A DNA stretch of 64,000 nt. Origin: Micrasema longulum (Eukaryota; Arthropoda; Insecta; Trichoptera; Brachycentridae). The stretch spans positions 1 through 64,000 of the forward strand of contig JAGVSM010002966.1 in the NCBI GenBank assembly GCA_022494885.1, written 5' to 3'. The position numbers and the translations under genes are program-made. The notes below the pieces were generated by a model, which worked only from the letters and a program-made list of their open reading frames with translations, was not told the DNA's origin and ran no database searches. Positions 1-11,404 of this stretch are shown one piece after another. Numbering within the stretch: position 1 is the first letter of the stretch; every line of letters begins with the position of its first letter.

Positions 1-3000
1 TTTATTTTTACATTTTTTTTGTGAAAAGGGTGAATAATCGAATCTACCCAACACTTGGAATGTTTTTTCCTTCCACAAATGATAAATAATGCAAAAATAT
101 TTTTTTAAAGTAAAAAAATCATTAAATTATGTATTGGACCCGTTTGAATGATTTTTACAGTCTGGCTGACCACACAACATAAGATGTGCATTTTGAATAA
201 AATAGACAGCCCTAGTAAAACTCTGATGTGTGTTATGCCATTATGTATTGATCATATTATTTTATGTTTATATTTCGGTACTTACTTGTAAAGAATAACT
301 TAATTCATTATTTATTATAATTTTCAAAATAATGTACTTTTGTTTTTAAGGAATTTTGGTGATTTTCTGAAGTCTGGCTGACCACACAACGTAAAATATG
401 CATTTTGCAAAAAACAGCCAGATCTGATATTAAACGAAACCTGATACAAACTCTGAATATATGAGGTGACATTCATTTCCATGGCATTTTGATATCATGA
501 AATTTTTCAAAGGAAATTATTACAGTTTTTTGTATGAAAGCGGCCCGGCTGTTTTCAACAAAACATAGAATCGACCTTCCTGAACTTCACATAGTCAATA
601 TATATTTTTTTTCAAATTGTAGACTGGCTGCTTTCTGCATAGCTACGTTTATAATGCAATGCAATAATCGTTCATAATTATTGTGCTAATGCGTGGAAAT
701 AAAAAAAATATATTTACCGAAAGGATTTTGCAGTATTTTCTCATTTGCAGAGAAGTGGAATACTAGAAATAAAATGGCGGTATGAAGCGATGTGAATTTA
801 TACGTCAAAAATCACGATATGACATCTTAGCTTCTAGTACTACATTCTATTCGATTCTATTCTCGGTACACTGAGGTCAATAACTAATGGGGTATTCTGG
901 CCAGAGTAAAAACGCTAATCATTAATCACGGGGCTACATGAACACGTACGTCATAACTATTCAGAAACGGGGTTAGTTGGAGCGGACAAAGGTTGGCCCT
1001 ACTTGCCACGCTAAGTGTGTTTATGTGTACCGACTTCATGGAACAGACAAATTTCTTTGATCAGCAACTTAATGAACAACGGTTACTTCGTTTCTTGGCA
1101 AGTTTTAGATATTATGTACAAGGGATAATAAATCCAATAGAACTTTGACGAATTGATTGATATTAAAAGTATATTGAGTCATTTAGCTTTCCTAATGATT
1201 AACGAGTGTTCCGCCGTTTTAAGATCTTCGTGATCTTTTAAAAAAAGGAATATTTTAAATTCAAATCACGTTTTTATCATCATTCAATAATCTAATATAT
1301 TATTAATACTGGTACTCTTTTAATAAAAACCATGTTAAGACGAAATGTTAAACAATATTTCATATTAAAATTGATTAATAAAACGCACTTACATCTAATT
1401 TGGTTTTCATTTAAAAATTCATCACCACCACACACACCTATAAAGTATAAAGTTTATTTCAATCTTTGAAAGACTTGTGAATAAATTATTTATTTTAAGT
1501 ACATCTATTTCACATTTCAAATGAAAAAATTGCAATGAAAAAATCACCAATCAACCGAGCAATTATTTAAATACTGAAAATGAGCAACTCGGTATGGCAG
1601 TCCAATAAGAAGTTAACGGTAGTTTTGTAAAAAATATGCATAATCCAATAAACGTATAATTATTAGAATTAAAAAAAATAATAATATGAACAATTAACAT
1701 TTCAAGCCATTTTAGATGTTCTAAAATAATCATCCTTTATATTTACTTATACATCCATGCATTTAATCATATATGCATGTGTGTATATGAGAACTTCTAA
1801 AAATATTATTATTTCTTTTATATTCCATTTTTTTTTTTTTTACCTATTTTAAAATTAAGGTTTTAGGCTGGAGCGTTCTTAACAATTTAACATCGATCAA
1901 TAAGGCGGTTGATAGGTTTCCTCAATTAATATAAAAAAATAGATGTTTTTTTAAAAATTAATTGTTTAATGAGTCCACTTATATTCACTACGCATTGTCA
2001 CATACATACAAAACTCACTTACCCATAAACATAATATACACACACCCTCACACAATACATATAAACTCACATACTCATCCTCACTAACATGTACAATAAT
2101 AACACTGAAACATTAAAATAAGTACTTAGCGTAAATATTATTATGTTATAATAAAAAAAATCCTCATAATGTTATTGAGACACGTTTTAAATATGTGTTT
2201 ATTTTTTCCGATATATTGAAACCATTGTATGAAGTCCATAATGCGTTTTGTTTTAAAAAGAAAAATAAAATGAAAAATAATAAAAGATCGTCTGTTTATT
2301 TATTTAGAAATATACACGGTACGCAGTGCCCGTTACTATAAAAAATACGCATTTAAAAGAAGCAAACCCATCGAATATAAAGTAAACCAAAAAAAGTACA
2401 TAAATAGATATAATAATAAATTATCTACCACGATACGAAACCAACCACCAATTGCTACGCAGGCGCAGGTGGAAAACGCGATCTTTTTTCTAAATAGTAT
2501 CGACTTAAATATTTTTACGTATTACGTAACAGCGAGCCTTACCTCAGAAAGGTGCTATAATTTTTTAAAATTTCTTATTGTATTTTCTGGTCCAATACAC
2601 ACATTTATATTAGAAGCACTAAAATGTATTATTCTTTTTTTGGGGCCACCCTTCGGTGGGTGTCTGCTATCATCAGGGTTATTTTAATTTACATGTAGTC
2701 GCTCTGAATAAGGATTTGAAACTACAATGGAAAGGAGATACTCGTAAGTCTTCTTACACTGCATTTTCCTTCAAATTTTCCTTGTAATGTGATACGGACT
2801 ATTTTGCACTTCTCTCCCTGCATTAAAGGTTTAATTTTTATCGTGTTTAATACACAGCTTAAATTTTTAGTAATTTTTTTGATAAACATTTTTATTAAAT
2901 AATATGAAAAGATAATATTTCATTGCATTATAAGTCATTTTCATTACAGGTTTGCCTAGCGAAAAACAATTGTTATAAAAATGTAAGATTAAATAAAATG

Positions 3001-3080
3001 AACAGAGACTTGTTATTAACAATTTTTTTAATACTTATGTATAAGCTGCCTATAATATATGTATTTTTTATTTAGTCATA
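1..3080. other. AT-rich non-coding stretch
   Basis: No recognisable gene. It holds one pair of diverged direct repeats near its left end (described separately), A/T homopolymer runs and a C/A-rich patch around 1990-2100. The only open frames are short and look like chance. Nothing else could be identified. Confidence 0.6.
150..419. repeat. Pair of ~60-bp direct repeats
   Basis: The segments 150-211 and 361-419 align over their whole length. They share the core TCTGGCTGACCACACAAC, then a TATGCATTTTG-like stretch, and end in ACAGCC. The copies start 211 bp apart. A weaker relic of the core (GACTGGCTG) lies near 622. The family is unknown; this could be a decayed tandem repeat or two ends of an old element. 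Confidence 0.6.
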
Positions 3081-3099
3081 CAAAGATACATATTATGAA

Positions 3100-3445
3100 G
3101 AAAAAAATAACGTGTACCCAACTATATGAGACAAAGAGCCCTGTGTTGAATTTGGATACAACATAATGTAAAGTGAAATCATGCATATTTTTACAGAATA
3201 TCAAAAATAAAAATTATTAAGTCAATTTTAATAAACATTTCAACAACACGCTTAATATTAATATATATAAATATATGCAATGCCTCGCAGCAGTCTCCTG
3301 CAATGGACAAAATCCAAACTTGTACACTTCTCTTGAAAACAGCTTTCGTTTTGGAGAACATAAAATGTTCATCCAGGACATTAAAGACTAGGGGGGCCAG
3401 AAAAGAGAAATTTCTCTGAGCGGAAGTCGTACGTGTTTTCGGTAT
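3100..3445 (-). pseudogene. LINE-A 3' end (reverse transcriptase C-terminus plus 3'UTR)
   Basis: On the minus strand, 3445-3280 encodes the tail of a non-LTR retrotransposon polyprotein, with KTRTTSAQRNFSFLAPLVFN and then KAVFKRSVQVW, a pattern like the ends of CR1/Jockey-like reverse transcriptases. The AT-rich sequence to about 3100 is its 3'UTR. The assignment is supported by two relatives in the window. 7330-7560 (minus) matches the end of the coding region and the UTR, and 21381-21545 (plus) matches the coding part, including the ending around GDCC. The 5' part is missing, as expected for 5'-truncated LINE insertions. It is non-functional. Confidence 0.7.
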
Positions 3446-3704
3446 TAAATCATACAAATTACAGAAAAACCTCGTACAAGCATTCTGCTAGGATCTCCCC
3501 TTGTAACCGCATAACCAGAAATGTGCAAATAACACTTTTAATTAAAAAAATCTAATGTCCAGTAGCTTTATAAATTGAAACAACGTCTCAGATGGGGAAG
3601 TTGAGGGGCATTAAAGCATCACTCTAAGCAATTATTTTGTACATTTTTGTACATTGTCTATAAGATTATGGATTTTATTATTTTTTCAGTTCATGCTTTA
3701 CTTT

Positions 3705-4133
3705 TTTAAATGCTCTTCTTGATGCTCGGCAATCGCGATGGGAATCTTCTCCTTCACAGAGGGTTACCTTTTTTTTCCTCCAATCCGTCAGCGCTTAAAA
3801 TGTCCAGGGGTTATCCCCGATTACTGGTTTACGCAGTTTTTATCAGGTCGTGGTAAATTAAACGTTAAATTATTTGTTTTTGATATTGTTGATTCCCTTT
3901 TGTGCTACTGCGGACATCCTAATCAATCTTCTGAACACATCTTGCGATCTTGTCCCTTTTCCCCTCTCTATGATTACCGAATGGAGCTTCTCGCTGCTAT
4001 CCGTGGCCCTGTTATAGGATCTGTCGGTTATACAGATCTGGTGACTTCCAAAAAAAATTTCAGGGCTTTTAAAAAGTGTTTTAATCATTTTGGCGAATTG
4101 ACCATGTCCAATCAATTTAATCTGATTAGGTGA
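3705..4133 (+). pseudogene. R1/I-like LINE C-terminal fragment with CCHC zinc motif
   Basis: The open frame in 3738-4133 contains IPDYWFTQFLSGRGKLN followed by CYCGHPNQSSEHILRSCP. The pattern C-x-C-G...H-x4-C-P is the zinc motif downstream of the reverse transcriptase in R1/I-type non-LTR retrotransposons. Just upstream (about 3720-3790), a different frame reads RQSRWESSPSQRVTFF, which resembles the preceding part of the same protein, so there is a frameshift near 3790. The catalytic reverse transcriptase core is absent. It ends at a TGA after FNLIR. The following 240 bases carry another short open frame that I take to be 3'UTR. This is a dead fragment; R1-like placement is likely but not certain. 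Confidence 0.75.
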
Positions 4134-4974
4134 AAAGTTCACTTCCCTCTTTTCTCATCAAATGAAGTGCAAATTGTGTACTTCCAGATTATTTTTTATC
4201 AGCACAAAGATGCTAAGGCTACCAAATGGTATGGTAATGGTTTGGTAACGAGAAATTTTTCTGTGTGTGTGGGCACCGCCAAGAAGACTTATGTCCTCAG
4301 ATGCAGTGTGCGGTATGTGGTGGGCAAGCTGACTCATACTATACTTTTTTCCACGAAGAATTATTATTTTTCATAATGGCTGTTTGCGATAGCTTTGTAG
4401 TCAGGCGTTTTGTATTTTTTACAAGGATATTCCGTTAACAATTCAAATGTTGTTTTCGGAGTAAAAACCAACGTCAAAAAATAATCCTCTCTACAAATCG
4501 GACTGAAATAGTTTTATAGCTTCGCTGTCCTTTGTTAAAATTGTTTTGTTCGAAAGATTCATTGATAACAAAAATCCGGAAGAATTGTTCGAAAAATCAA
4601 TACAGAACAAATGGAATTTTATATGAAGAGTAGATACCTACGTAACTAAAAAAAAAGAATGTCTTTTTTGTTCAAATATTAGTTTTCATTTTAATGTTTA
4701 AAAAAAGTAAATACATATGTAATTACGTAGTTCAGTGATGTGTGATTTTTTTTCTATAAAGACACTTCGAATGCATATTCCAGAAAGCTAGTTTTACTTG
4801 GCGCTTTAAAAGATATGTTTTTACGTAAAAGCAAATTTAAGTTTTCATGACAGAGAATACCACGTTATTAAAATACATTGAAAATAAATTAAAACACATT
4901 AAAAAATTGCTACTGGCTGACACCTGAAATATAACAGATGATCGAGATACACAATTACACAGCCTTTAGTGTAC

Positions 4975-5425
4975 TAATTCAGTACCCTATGCACTATAAA
5001 GTATGCTACTCTAACTTTATTGTATCCTCTTTCACAGTAGTAGCTGCTTGATTGTGGAATTATCTACCCACTCATGTTAGAGACGCCTCTTCTTTATTTA
5101 CATTTAAGTCATAATTGAAATGTCACTATCTAAATATTTAAGTTGTTCCCTTGTTCTTCTTCTTTCCTTCCCTTCCTCTTTCCTCTCTTCATAGGATAGT
5201 GATAATTTTATATATTTTTTTTTCAGTTAATTTTTGTTTTCAATTTTGTATAAAATTGTAAGATTCAATATGTCCATGTACTTGTAATTTTCTCAAGCTG
5301 AACGGTTTAGGTAGGTAGGAAGAAATTGCCTTAAGGCAATATGTCCTTATATTGCCTTAAGGCAATATGTCCTTATATGTATATAATATATTGTATATGG
5401 ATATAATGTCATTAATAATAATAAT
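4975..5425 (+). pseudogene. LINE-B 3' end
   Basis: The frame from about 4990 reads SNFIVSSFTVVAA, stop, LWNYLPTHVRDASSLFTFKS, stop, LKCHYL. This is the usual end of CR1/Daphne-like LINE proteins (the 'AA-LWN-LP...F-KS-LK' pattern). Two in-frame stops show decay. The 3'UTR carries two copies of a 26-bp palindromic unit (5325-5376), and the insertion ends in a short (TAA)n tract at about 5412-5425. A second copy of the same family is at 46440-46600, where the preceding residues RSSNERTLLIPCHRSNFLAS are better preserved. Confidence 0.7.
5325..5376. repeat. Two tandem 26-bp units with a 16-bp perfect palindrome
   Basis: The unit ATTGCCTTAAGGCAAT plus ATGTCCTTAT is present twice without a mismatch. 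The first 16 bases of each unit are a perfect palindrome. It lies in the 3'UTR of LINE-B just before the tail. Confidence 0.9.
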
Positions 5426-5429
5426 ATGA

Positions 5430-6080
5430 TTGCATTAATAAAAAAAATATTTTAAAACGTATTTTGTAATAAAACGTGTTATTAAGATTTTTCTAATATT
5501 ACTTTTATAGTTTGCGAGATCCATCTTGATGTTATTATTTTTTATTTCCCCGGAGAGCCTTGGATCATTCTGTCATCCAAAGTGTCTATTTACTCAACTT
5601 GAACCATGATGAATGATGTTTTCTGTTATACACTCGCAATCATAACGAAAATATTTTTTTCTTACCTAATAGGTCAATTTTTTTCTGTTGTTAATATTAC
5701 AAAAATTCTTGTATCATAGAATATAATTTCTAAATGAAGATGAATTAATGATGAAATTACCTTTTTTAATATCAAAAAAAAAAGTTTTCAGTTGGGTGTG
5801 TGCTTAGATGTGGTAAATAAATAACAGTGTTCAAAAATAGGAATCAATTAGTGGAAAACTGGGAAAAAACTTAGGACTTCTGATCTGGAATCCAATCCTT
5901 AATGGACAACTGATTGAATTATTTTGAAAAACAAAAATACCGGAATTTCCAAGAAATCTACTATCACTAAAGAAATAGGTCAAACAGGCGTGTGGCATAG
6001 CCAAATATTCAATCTACCCGTTCCTATACGCGAAACGCCTGTTCTAAGAAACCGATATATTTCGGTTGAATAATATTCAT
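5430..6080. other. AT-rich stretch, nothing recognised
   Basis: Simple AT-rich sequence between a LINE end and a SINE fragment. No convincing coding or structured feature was found. Confidence 0.5.
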
Positions 6081-6082
6081 TG

Positions 6083-6200
6083 GCATCGTGGTATAGTAAT
6101 TAAGGCGTTTGGGTGCTATGTAGGTATGAAGTCTCAACTTCAGCTCCCAATTAGGACCACAGGTGTTTTTTACCATAATTTACCTCAGCCCCTTGACTGG
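6083..6200 (+). repeat. tSINE-3, diverged copy
   Basis: The start GGCATCGTGGTATAGTAATTA resembles the 5' half and A box of a tRNA, and the spacing fits a degenerate B box near 6148. It resembles the copies at 17470-17660, 36975-37110, 54253-54435 and 57815-58030. It is too decayed to be a working tRNA gene. Confidence 0.5.
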
Positions 6201-6399
6201 AATTTAAAGCAAGACTTCTGTAACAGAATACTCAATACACGCAGCAATCGGTGTTCTAAGGTGCTTTTACAAGTACAATACAAATGACAAAAAATAAATT
6301 ACAATGATTAATTTAAAAGAAAATTGAAATTTAGTAATAAACTGCTTTGAAAAATACAAATAACAACCGAAAATGAGCAGTATTTGAAAAAAATACGTA

Positions 6400-6735
6400 A
6401 AGCCAGATTCGCAAATGTGTTCAGACCATTAAGGTTAAGTTAGTCAGAAACTTGCCGAGTTCAGCGAAAACATTCTCATTTGCAAATGCTTCGAGGCAGC
6501 AAGAGGAATAAGTCGGTGGCCGCCGAGAAAATTTAGAGCCGAAAATAAATTGGAAAAGGAAACCGCATTTTTCACAGCGCAAAAAGGTCGAACACTCCCC
6601 AATGTGGCAGGCACGAATGTATTGATTAGCGAGGCTGCCATTGGAGAGAACCCGTTTCTCTGACTGAAAATTATGTGCAAAGAAAAGTAAATTAGAGGCT
6701 TCAGCAGTGGCGTTTAGTGAAACCGGATGCAGATA
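6400..6735. promoter_or_regulatory. GC-richer unique island, candidate conserved non-coding element
   Basis: Base composition rises sharply against the flanks. The sequence does not repeat elsewhere in the window and has no tandem structure. It contains several homeodomain-like ATTA cores and the 13-base motif CATTTGCAAATGC. Its open frames (one of 120 codons on the minus strand) show no recognised domain. A conserved regulatory element is an inference only; an unrecognised exon is possible. Confidence 0.3.
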
Positions 6736-6994
6736 GGGCGCAAAATTAAATTTAAAATATACGAATTCTTCAAAATAGTGCAAAAAAGATTATACTAAAA
6801 AAAATATGAAGAAAGAATGTAAATAAGAATAACTTGCTCACAGTAAAGCAACAAATAAAATATAATGTTTCAATTTGTATACATAAAATAATTAAGGGGA
6901 TAAATAAAATAAAAATAAAATCGAATTTGAATACAATTAGGGATAAGCAAAGATAAAAACACCAATAAAGAGAAAAACAGTCTCAAAACTCATT

Positions 6995-7167
6995 GTACAA
7001 TGAATTGAAGCCTTATAATGAGTTACTTGAAGAAATGAAAGAAATTAAAACTATTGGCATATTAACATATTACAACAGAGATGAAGAATTTTTAAGAGAA
7101 GGTAAAATAGAATCCAGTTCTTGTCTACAAAAATTTGGACAAACTCAAACTATTGTTGACTATCGGC
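6995..7167. repeat. FB-A, truncated copy
   Basis: It shares ACATATTACAACAGAGATGAAGA and the terminal CAAAAATTTGGACAAACTCAAA with the full FB-A copy at 25662-26360, but most of the arms are missing. Confidence 0.65.
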
Positions 7168-7329
7168 ATATTAAAAATTATTTAAAAATAATGTTACAAG
7201 TTCATATTAGTTCCTTAAATGTTATTCATTAACTTAATAAAAAAAAAATATCGTTTAATACTCGTACGTTGTTTGCACAGCGACAGTAAAATTAACGGTT
7301 TATTTAGTTTATTTATAAAAGTTGTGATA

Positions 7330-7560
7330 CATACTACAAAAAAATAAAAACGTTTTCCTAACTCTATGGGTCTAAAAGCCTTGTGTCGAATTGGGGTACA
7401 GCAAAATAGAATGTGGAAGAATGCATATTATCAAATAATACTACAAATAAAAATTATAACATAAACGTGAATTTCAATTAACATCCGGACAATGAGTTTA
7501 ATAGTACAAATATAAATTTATAATGTCTCGCAGCAGTCTCCTGCAACGGTTTTTTCTCTT
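7330..7560 (-). repeat. LINE-A 3'UTR copy
   Basis: On the minus strand it aligns over about 220 bases with 3100-3305, including the shared stretch GTTGCAGGAGACTGCTGCGA and the end near AGGGCTCTTTG/AAGGCTTTTAG. Only the last codons and the UTR remain. Confidence 0.7.
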
Positions 7561-7659
7561 AGAAAAGGGAAGATACCATGTGTGATAAATGGGCGAGTAG
7601 AATTAGGTATATGTGATAAAAATTGCAAAAATATATCCACCTTAGATCGGGTCGAATTA

Positions 7660-8185
7660 TGTTAGATGGAGACTTATGTAATCAGAGAGCACTCCATACT
7701 TCTGTTAAATTTAATAGCTCTAGTATTATAAAGATTTCCTGGAAATAAATATGCACGAATATATGAGACAGCAAGAGCTGCTCTTAATAAAATGAGATCC
7801 CTCTTCTGCAATGCTAATCTCAACTTGAAAATAAGGCAAAGATTGGTGAAATGTTGTATGTGGTCTGTATTGTTGTATGGCTGTGAGACTTGGACTCTGA
7901 AGGTCAATACTATGAACAGGCTGAAGGCTTTTTAGAAGTGGTTGCATCGCAAAATTCTTAAAATATCCTGGACAGACCTGATAAAGAACTCAGAAGTCTT
8001 AAGTCGAGCTAGAACGAACAGAGAACTCTTATTCACCATTAAAGTTCGTAAAATTTCGGATCTGGGGCATATAATGCGTGGAGCAGAGTACCACTTGCTT
8101 CATTTAATTTTGCAAGGTAAAATTGAGGGTCACAGAGGGACTAGAAGAAGGCAGATGTCCTGGCTGCAAAATTTGTATCAGGGTG
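7660..8185 (+). pseudogene. LINE-C reverse transcriptase C-terminal fragment
   Basis: The plus frame reads RIYETARAALNKMRSLFCN..., then SVLLYGCETWTLKVNTMNR, a TAG stop at 7933-7935, then KISWTDLIKNSEVLSRARTN and GKIEGHRGTRRRQMSWLQNL. The 'LLYGCETWTL...ISWTD...GKIEGxRxxGRRR' series is characteristic of the post-thumb region of widespread arthropod and metazoan LINE reverse transcriptases. The reverse transcriptase active site is missing and the single in-frame TAG kills the frame. The frame is otherwise open for about 140 codons, so this copy is moderately young compared with other LINE relics here. It lies directly beside the LINE-A UTR copy. Confidence 0.85.
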
Positions 8186-8224
8186 AGTTCGATAAATTTA
8201 TATATATATAAATTCAGGGATTAT

Positions 8225-8880
8225 TATCATATACTGGTTTATTTTATTTATTTTTTATTTTATTTCATTTTATTTGGGATTTTTACAGCTATTACATAAA
8301 CAAAATAATTAGAAAAATCTTAACAATACTAAAGCCAATTACAAAAATCCACTGTAAATATAATGACACATAATATATAAGAAAGAAGTTTAGTAATTTT
8401 ATTTGTGTGACGTTTGTATTCATGTGTATGTGAATGTGTGTATGCGTGAATGAATGAGGGAGAGGATACATGTGCGTGTGGGAATGAAAGAGGGAGAGGG
8501 TGCGTTTGTATGGGTGCGTAAGTATGAAAATAATATATTTGCTTAAAACTTGTAAATTATATTAAAAATGGTACAATAAAGAGCTTAGTAAAAAGTTAGA
8601 AACCTTTTTGTTAAAATTCAAATGACGAAATGATATAAATTGTTTTTTTTTTTTTTTAAGTATGTTAAATTTCAAAACCGTATTCTGAAGAAAAAAAAGC
8701 ATTTTATTTTTTAAATTTAACTGATACACATCGAATGAATAATGTGCGACGAGTCCTATACAATACAGTAGGTAATCACAAAATGCAGTAAATACGAAAT
8801 AATGACAACAATAAAATAAGGATTGACAATACGCGAACGTTGATTCAAAACGAACACACAAATGCATTTAAGAGTGTTTA
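8225..8880. repeat. REP-N copy 1 (uninterrupted)
   Basis: It starts with a T/A-rich (TTTTA)n-like run and has a G/T-rich section (about 8400-8520, with GTGTATGTGAATGTGTGTATG). It aligns with 51535-51850 and, after a gap, with 52490-52700 (shared ATTTCAAAACC..., AATCACAAAATRCAG). It may be the 3' end of a minus-strand LINE, but no coding was seen. Confidence 0.55.
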
Positions 8881-8884
8881 TACT

Positions 8885-9910
8885 AGATTTATATATTCCC
8901 AAATGATTTCATTGTCTTAAGTGAGATATTTGTTTACATATAATAAAAATAACATAAAAATCTTAAAAACGAGGTGCCCATTTAAAGATATGTTTAAAAT
9001 ATTGATGAAAACCTAACCGAACCTTACCCTGTTGTGCACAAGTCATTATGTGTATTATAATATCAAGAAATAAACATCATTTACATATCTGCATCAGGTG
9101 ATGCATTGATACTCCCAATCGTAGCGTATCTGGATCATTTGTCACGAAATGTGAAATTATCAGTCTTTTGCTTCAGGTGCCAATCCAGAAACAATGAGAT
9201 GCGGTAATGAAGAACCACATTTGAAAGTAACGTTTCATTTCTACCCTACTAAGAATCGAACGTACACAAGCAGTTTTAAAAAATTAATACATGTATTTTT
9301 TACTACCGCCCCTGGGTTTTAGCACTCCGATGTTCTTCATATTTTCTCTCCGTCAATAAAGATGTACGAATCGGAGGAAAACATAGGTGCCTTTTGAAAA
9401 TTCCATTAATTCCACAAGTACGTATGAAGCCAATATTCTCAGGTTTTCCCGGGAAATATATCAATTATCGAAATGATTGAAGCCGATGTCGAGTAATTAA
9501 ATACCCATTCATTTTTCTTTCTCTTATTTTTACCGAACCGAAAAAAAACGGACGGAGAAGTTGTATTAATTTACGCAACATTTTCATTATTATCTATAAT
9601 TATACTCTAGAGAATTTTAATATAATTCTTTGAAAAGAAAAATGAACAAAAAGGAAGATTTTAATTTTATCTTAGTGTATATTACTATTAAATAATAAGG
9701 CTCGCTTTACAGATTCAAATACATTTTAATTTCATTCGTCAATATTGATTTAAAAATAAACTATAAAAAATAGGCAATTGTTAAGTACCATTTATTAAAC
9801 GCTTCATAAAATACAATTTATTTAAAAAAGGTTCACGTTCTCGGTTAATAACTGCAATTTATTTTATAAATTAAATACTCGTGATACATAAATAAATAAA
9901 TTTAGGATAA
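8885..9910. other. Mostly unique sequence with one GC-richer patch
   Basis: No gene was recognised. 9150-9205 (minus) matches the conserved tSINE-3 tail GGCACCTGAAGC...AGACTGA. 9340-9560 is less AT-rich and non-repetitive, with AATTAAA/TAATT cores, and could be regulatory. The rest is simple AT-rich DNA. Confidence 0.4.
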
Positions 9911-9914
9911 ATAG

Positions 9915-10045
9915 TAACCGTTTGCGAAGATAAAGTGGCAATGGGCGGGGCATGTCGTAATGCAGAATGCCACAGATGGTCTACTAGGGTTCTGAAGATC
10001 TTAGGAGAATAAGAGAGGCATCGGAAGACCTCATAGGGGACTCTA
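9915..10045 (+). pseudogene. RTE-like LINE C-terminal fragment (copy 1)
   Basis: The plus strand encodes KWQWAGHV... and then ENKRGIGRPHRG, matching KWQWAGHI and ENKQGVGRPQ in the better copy at 46770-47071. It contains stops and is cut off after the GRP motif. Fragment only. Confidence 0.65.
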
Positions 10046-10544
10046 TATATGTATATGTCTCCCAGCTACAACAATCAAATTCGATTTGGAACAATAATGG
10101 TTTACCAACTGTCTAAAAAAGTGCATTTTTTTGACATATAGTGACTTTTATTAGTACTTTTTTGCTGCTGGTAAACCACGTAAAAACACAGGACCGGGAC
10201 ACAACGCGTGGTTATTATAATCACATTTTTACACGGCTCTGGGATATAAAGCACAAAAAAAAGCATGAGACCCTGTGTATATGTGCAAACATTGCAATGT
10301 GGCTCTCCATAAAGGCCAATGTTGTCTAAACTATCATACAAAAATGACTTATTAAATTGTTTGAAATAAATATGAGAAGGGTCAATAGATTTAACTCAGT
10401 ATTTTCATAATTATGATACTTTTAAGAAACCCTTCACAAAGCATGAAAATTCACAAAACTGGGCCGGGCACAAGGTAAATGTGTATTTGGCTAGTGCTCT
10501 TAGTGTTCAGGAGAGATATAAAAATTGGACAATTATTGTTTTCT

Positions 10545-11195
10545 GGCGTTGCCTAGTAGGCGTATTGGTTCAGCTGGATGAATCTCACGCACAAGATAAA
10601 GGCTATAGCTCTTTTACTTTACAAAAGTCAACAAAAAAGTAAACATAGGCAGAATGGTGAATTTTACAGTGTATGAAGCGGGAGAATTGGAACTCATTAA
10701 AGGAAAACGTTTAAAAAACCCACATTTGTTTACTATGTTATGATTTTTTATTAGTAATTTGAACCTCGTTTATTTGACTATTTTTTCATCACAGTTTAAA
10801 TCAACTACATCCATGCATTAAGGTACAATAAAGATTTGATTTTAAAAAGTCAATCGCTCCCATTACCCCATACATGCGGGTAATGAGAGCCCATTTAACG
10901 CTCATATGGGAAATGGGAGCCATAATTTTTACTTCACCAAAAAATAAAGCTCAACTTATTTGAAAAGCAAATGTCTCTTCAAAATTCTCGATGGTTGACA
11001 GAAACGGCCGAGTGCTTAATGTCACTCGAATGTGCACAGGTTCCGTACAATCGCCATCGCTCCGATTATTCGCCAGCTCTCATTACTCCGCGCTCTCCTA
11101 AACCAGCCAATGACAGGCCATAAGCCCTGTAAATGCCTAGACTTCCATATCCCTAGTCAAAATGTTTTTCCTCTCTGTTGTAACATATTCAGACA
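10545..11195. repeat. FB-A copy split by a ~420-bp insertion
   Basis: 10545-10676 matches an FB-A arm (GCGTTGCCTAGTAGG...AGAATGGTGAA...ACAGTGTAT) and 11097-11195 continues the same arm (TAAACCAGCCAATGACAGG...CCTAGACTTCCATAT...). The intervening 10677-11096 is foreign sequence of unknown family that carries nested inverted repeats. Confidence 0.65.
10856..10920. repeat. Cluster of nested inverted repeats
   Basis: GCTCCCATT at 10856-10864 pairs perfectly with AATGGGAGC at 10912-10920. Inside lie TACCC/GGGTA and CCCAT/ATGGG pairs. It is the only G/C-rich part of the insertion in the FB-A copy. Confidence 0.7.
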
Positions 11196-11404
11196 AAATA
11201 TTATATTAACAAAGGTATTTTCTTGTACACACAATAAAACAGTTGAAAAAATACTTGCCTTTACGAACATGGACCAAATTTTTTTCACATTCAGATACTT
11301 AATTTTCTAAATGTGATTTCCTCGAAAAATCGTAACCATAGATTGAGTTTCTCCATTTACTAATCAAAATACTTTGTCTAGTTTTACCACTTTTTAAAAC
11401 TAAA

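Noticed and set aside
1990..2100. Copy of the G/T-rich part of REP-N in inverse orientation
   Set aside because: Both are CA/TG-rich, but no extended order of matching blocks could be found.
6421..6783. 120-codon minus-strand frame as a gene
   Set aside because: No recognisable domain and overlapping frames in other phases. The sequence looks like a GC-richer non-coding island.
8562..8867. 101-codon minus-strand frame
   Set aside because: It lies inside the dispersed repeat REP-N, is Lys/Phe-rich and is not preserved in the second REP-N copy.
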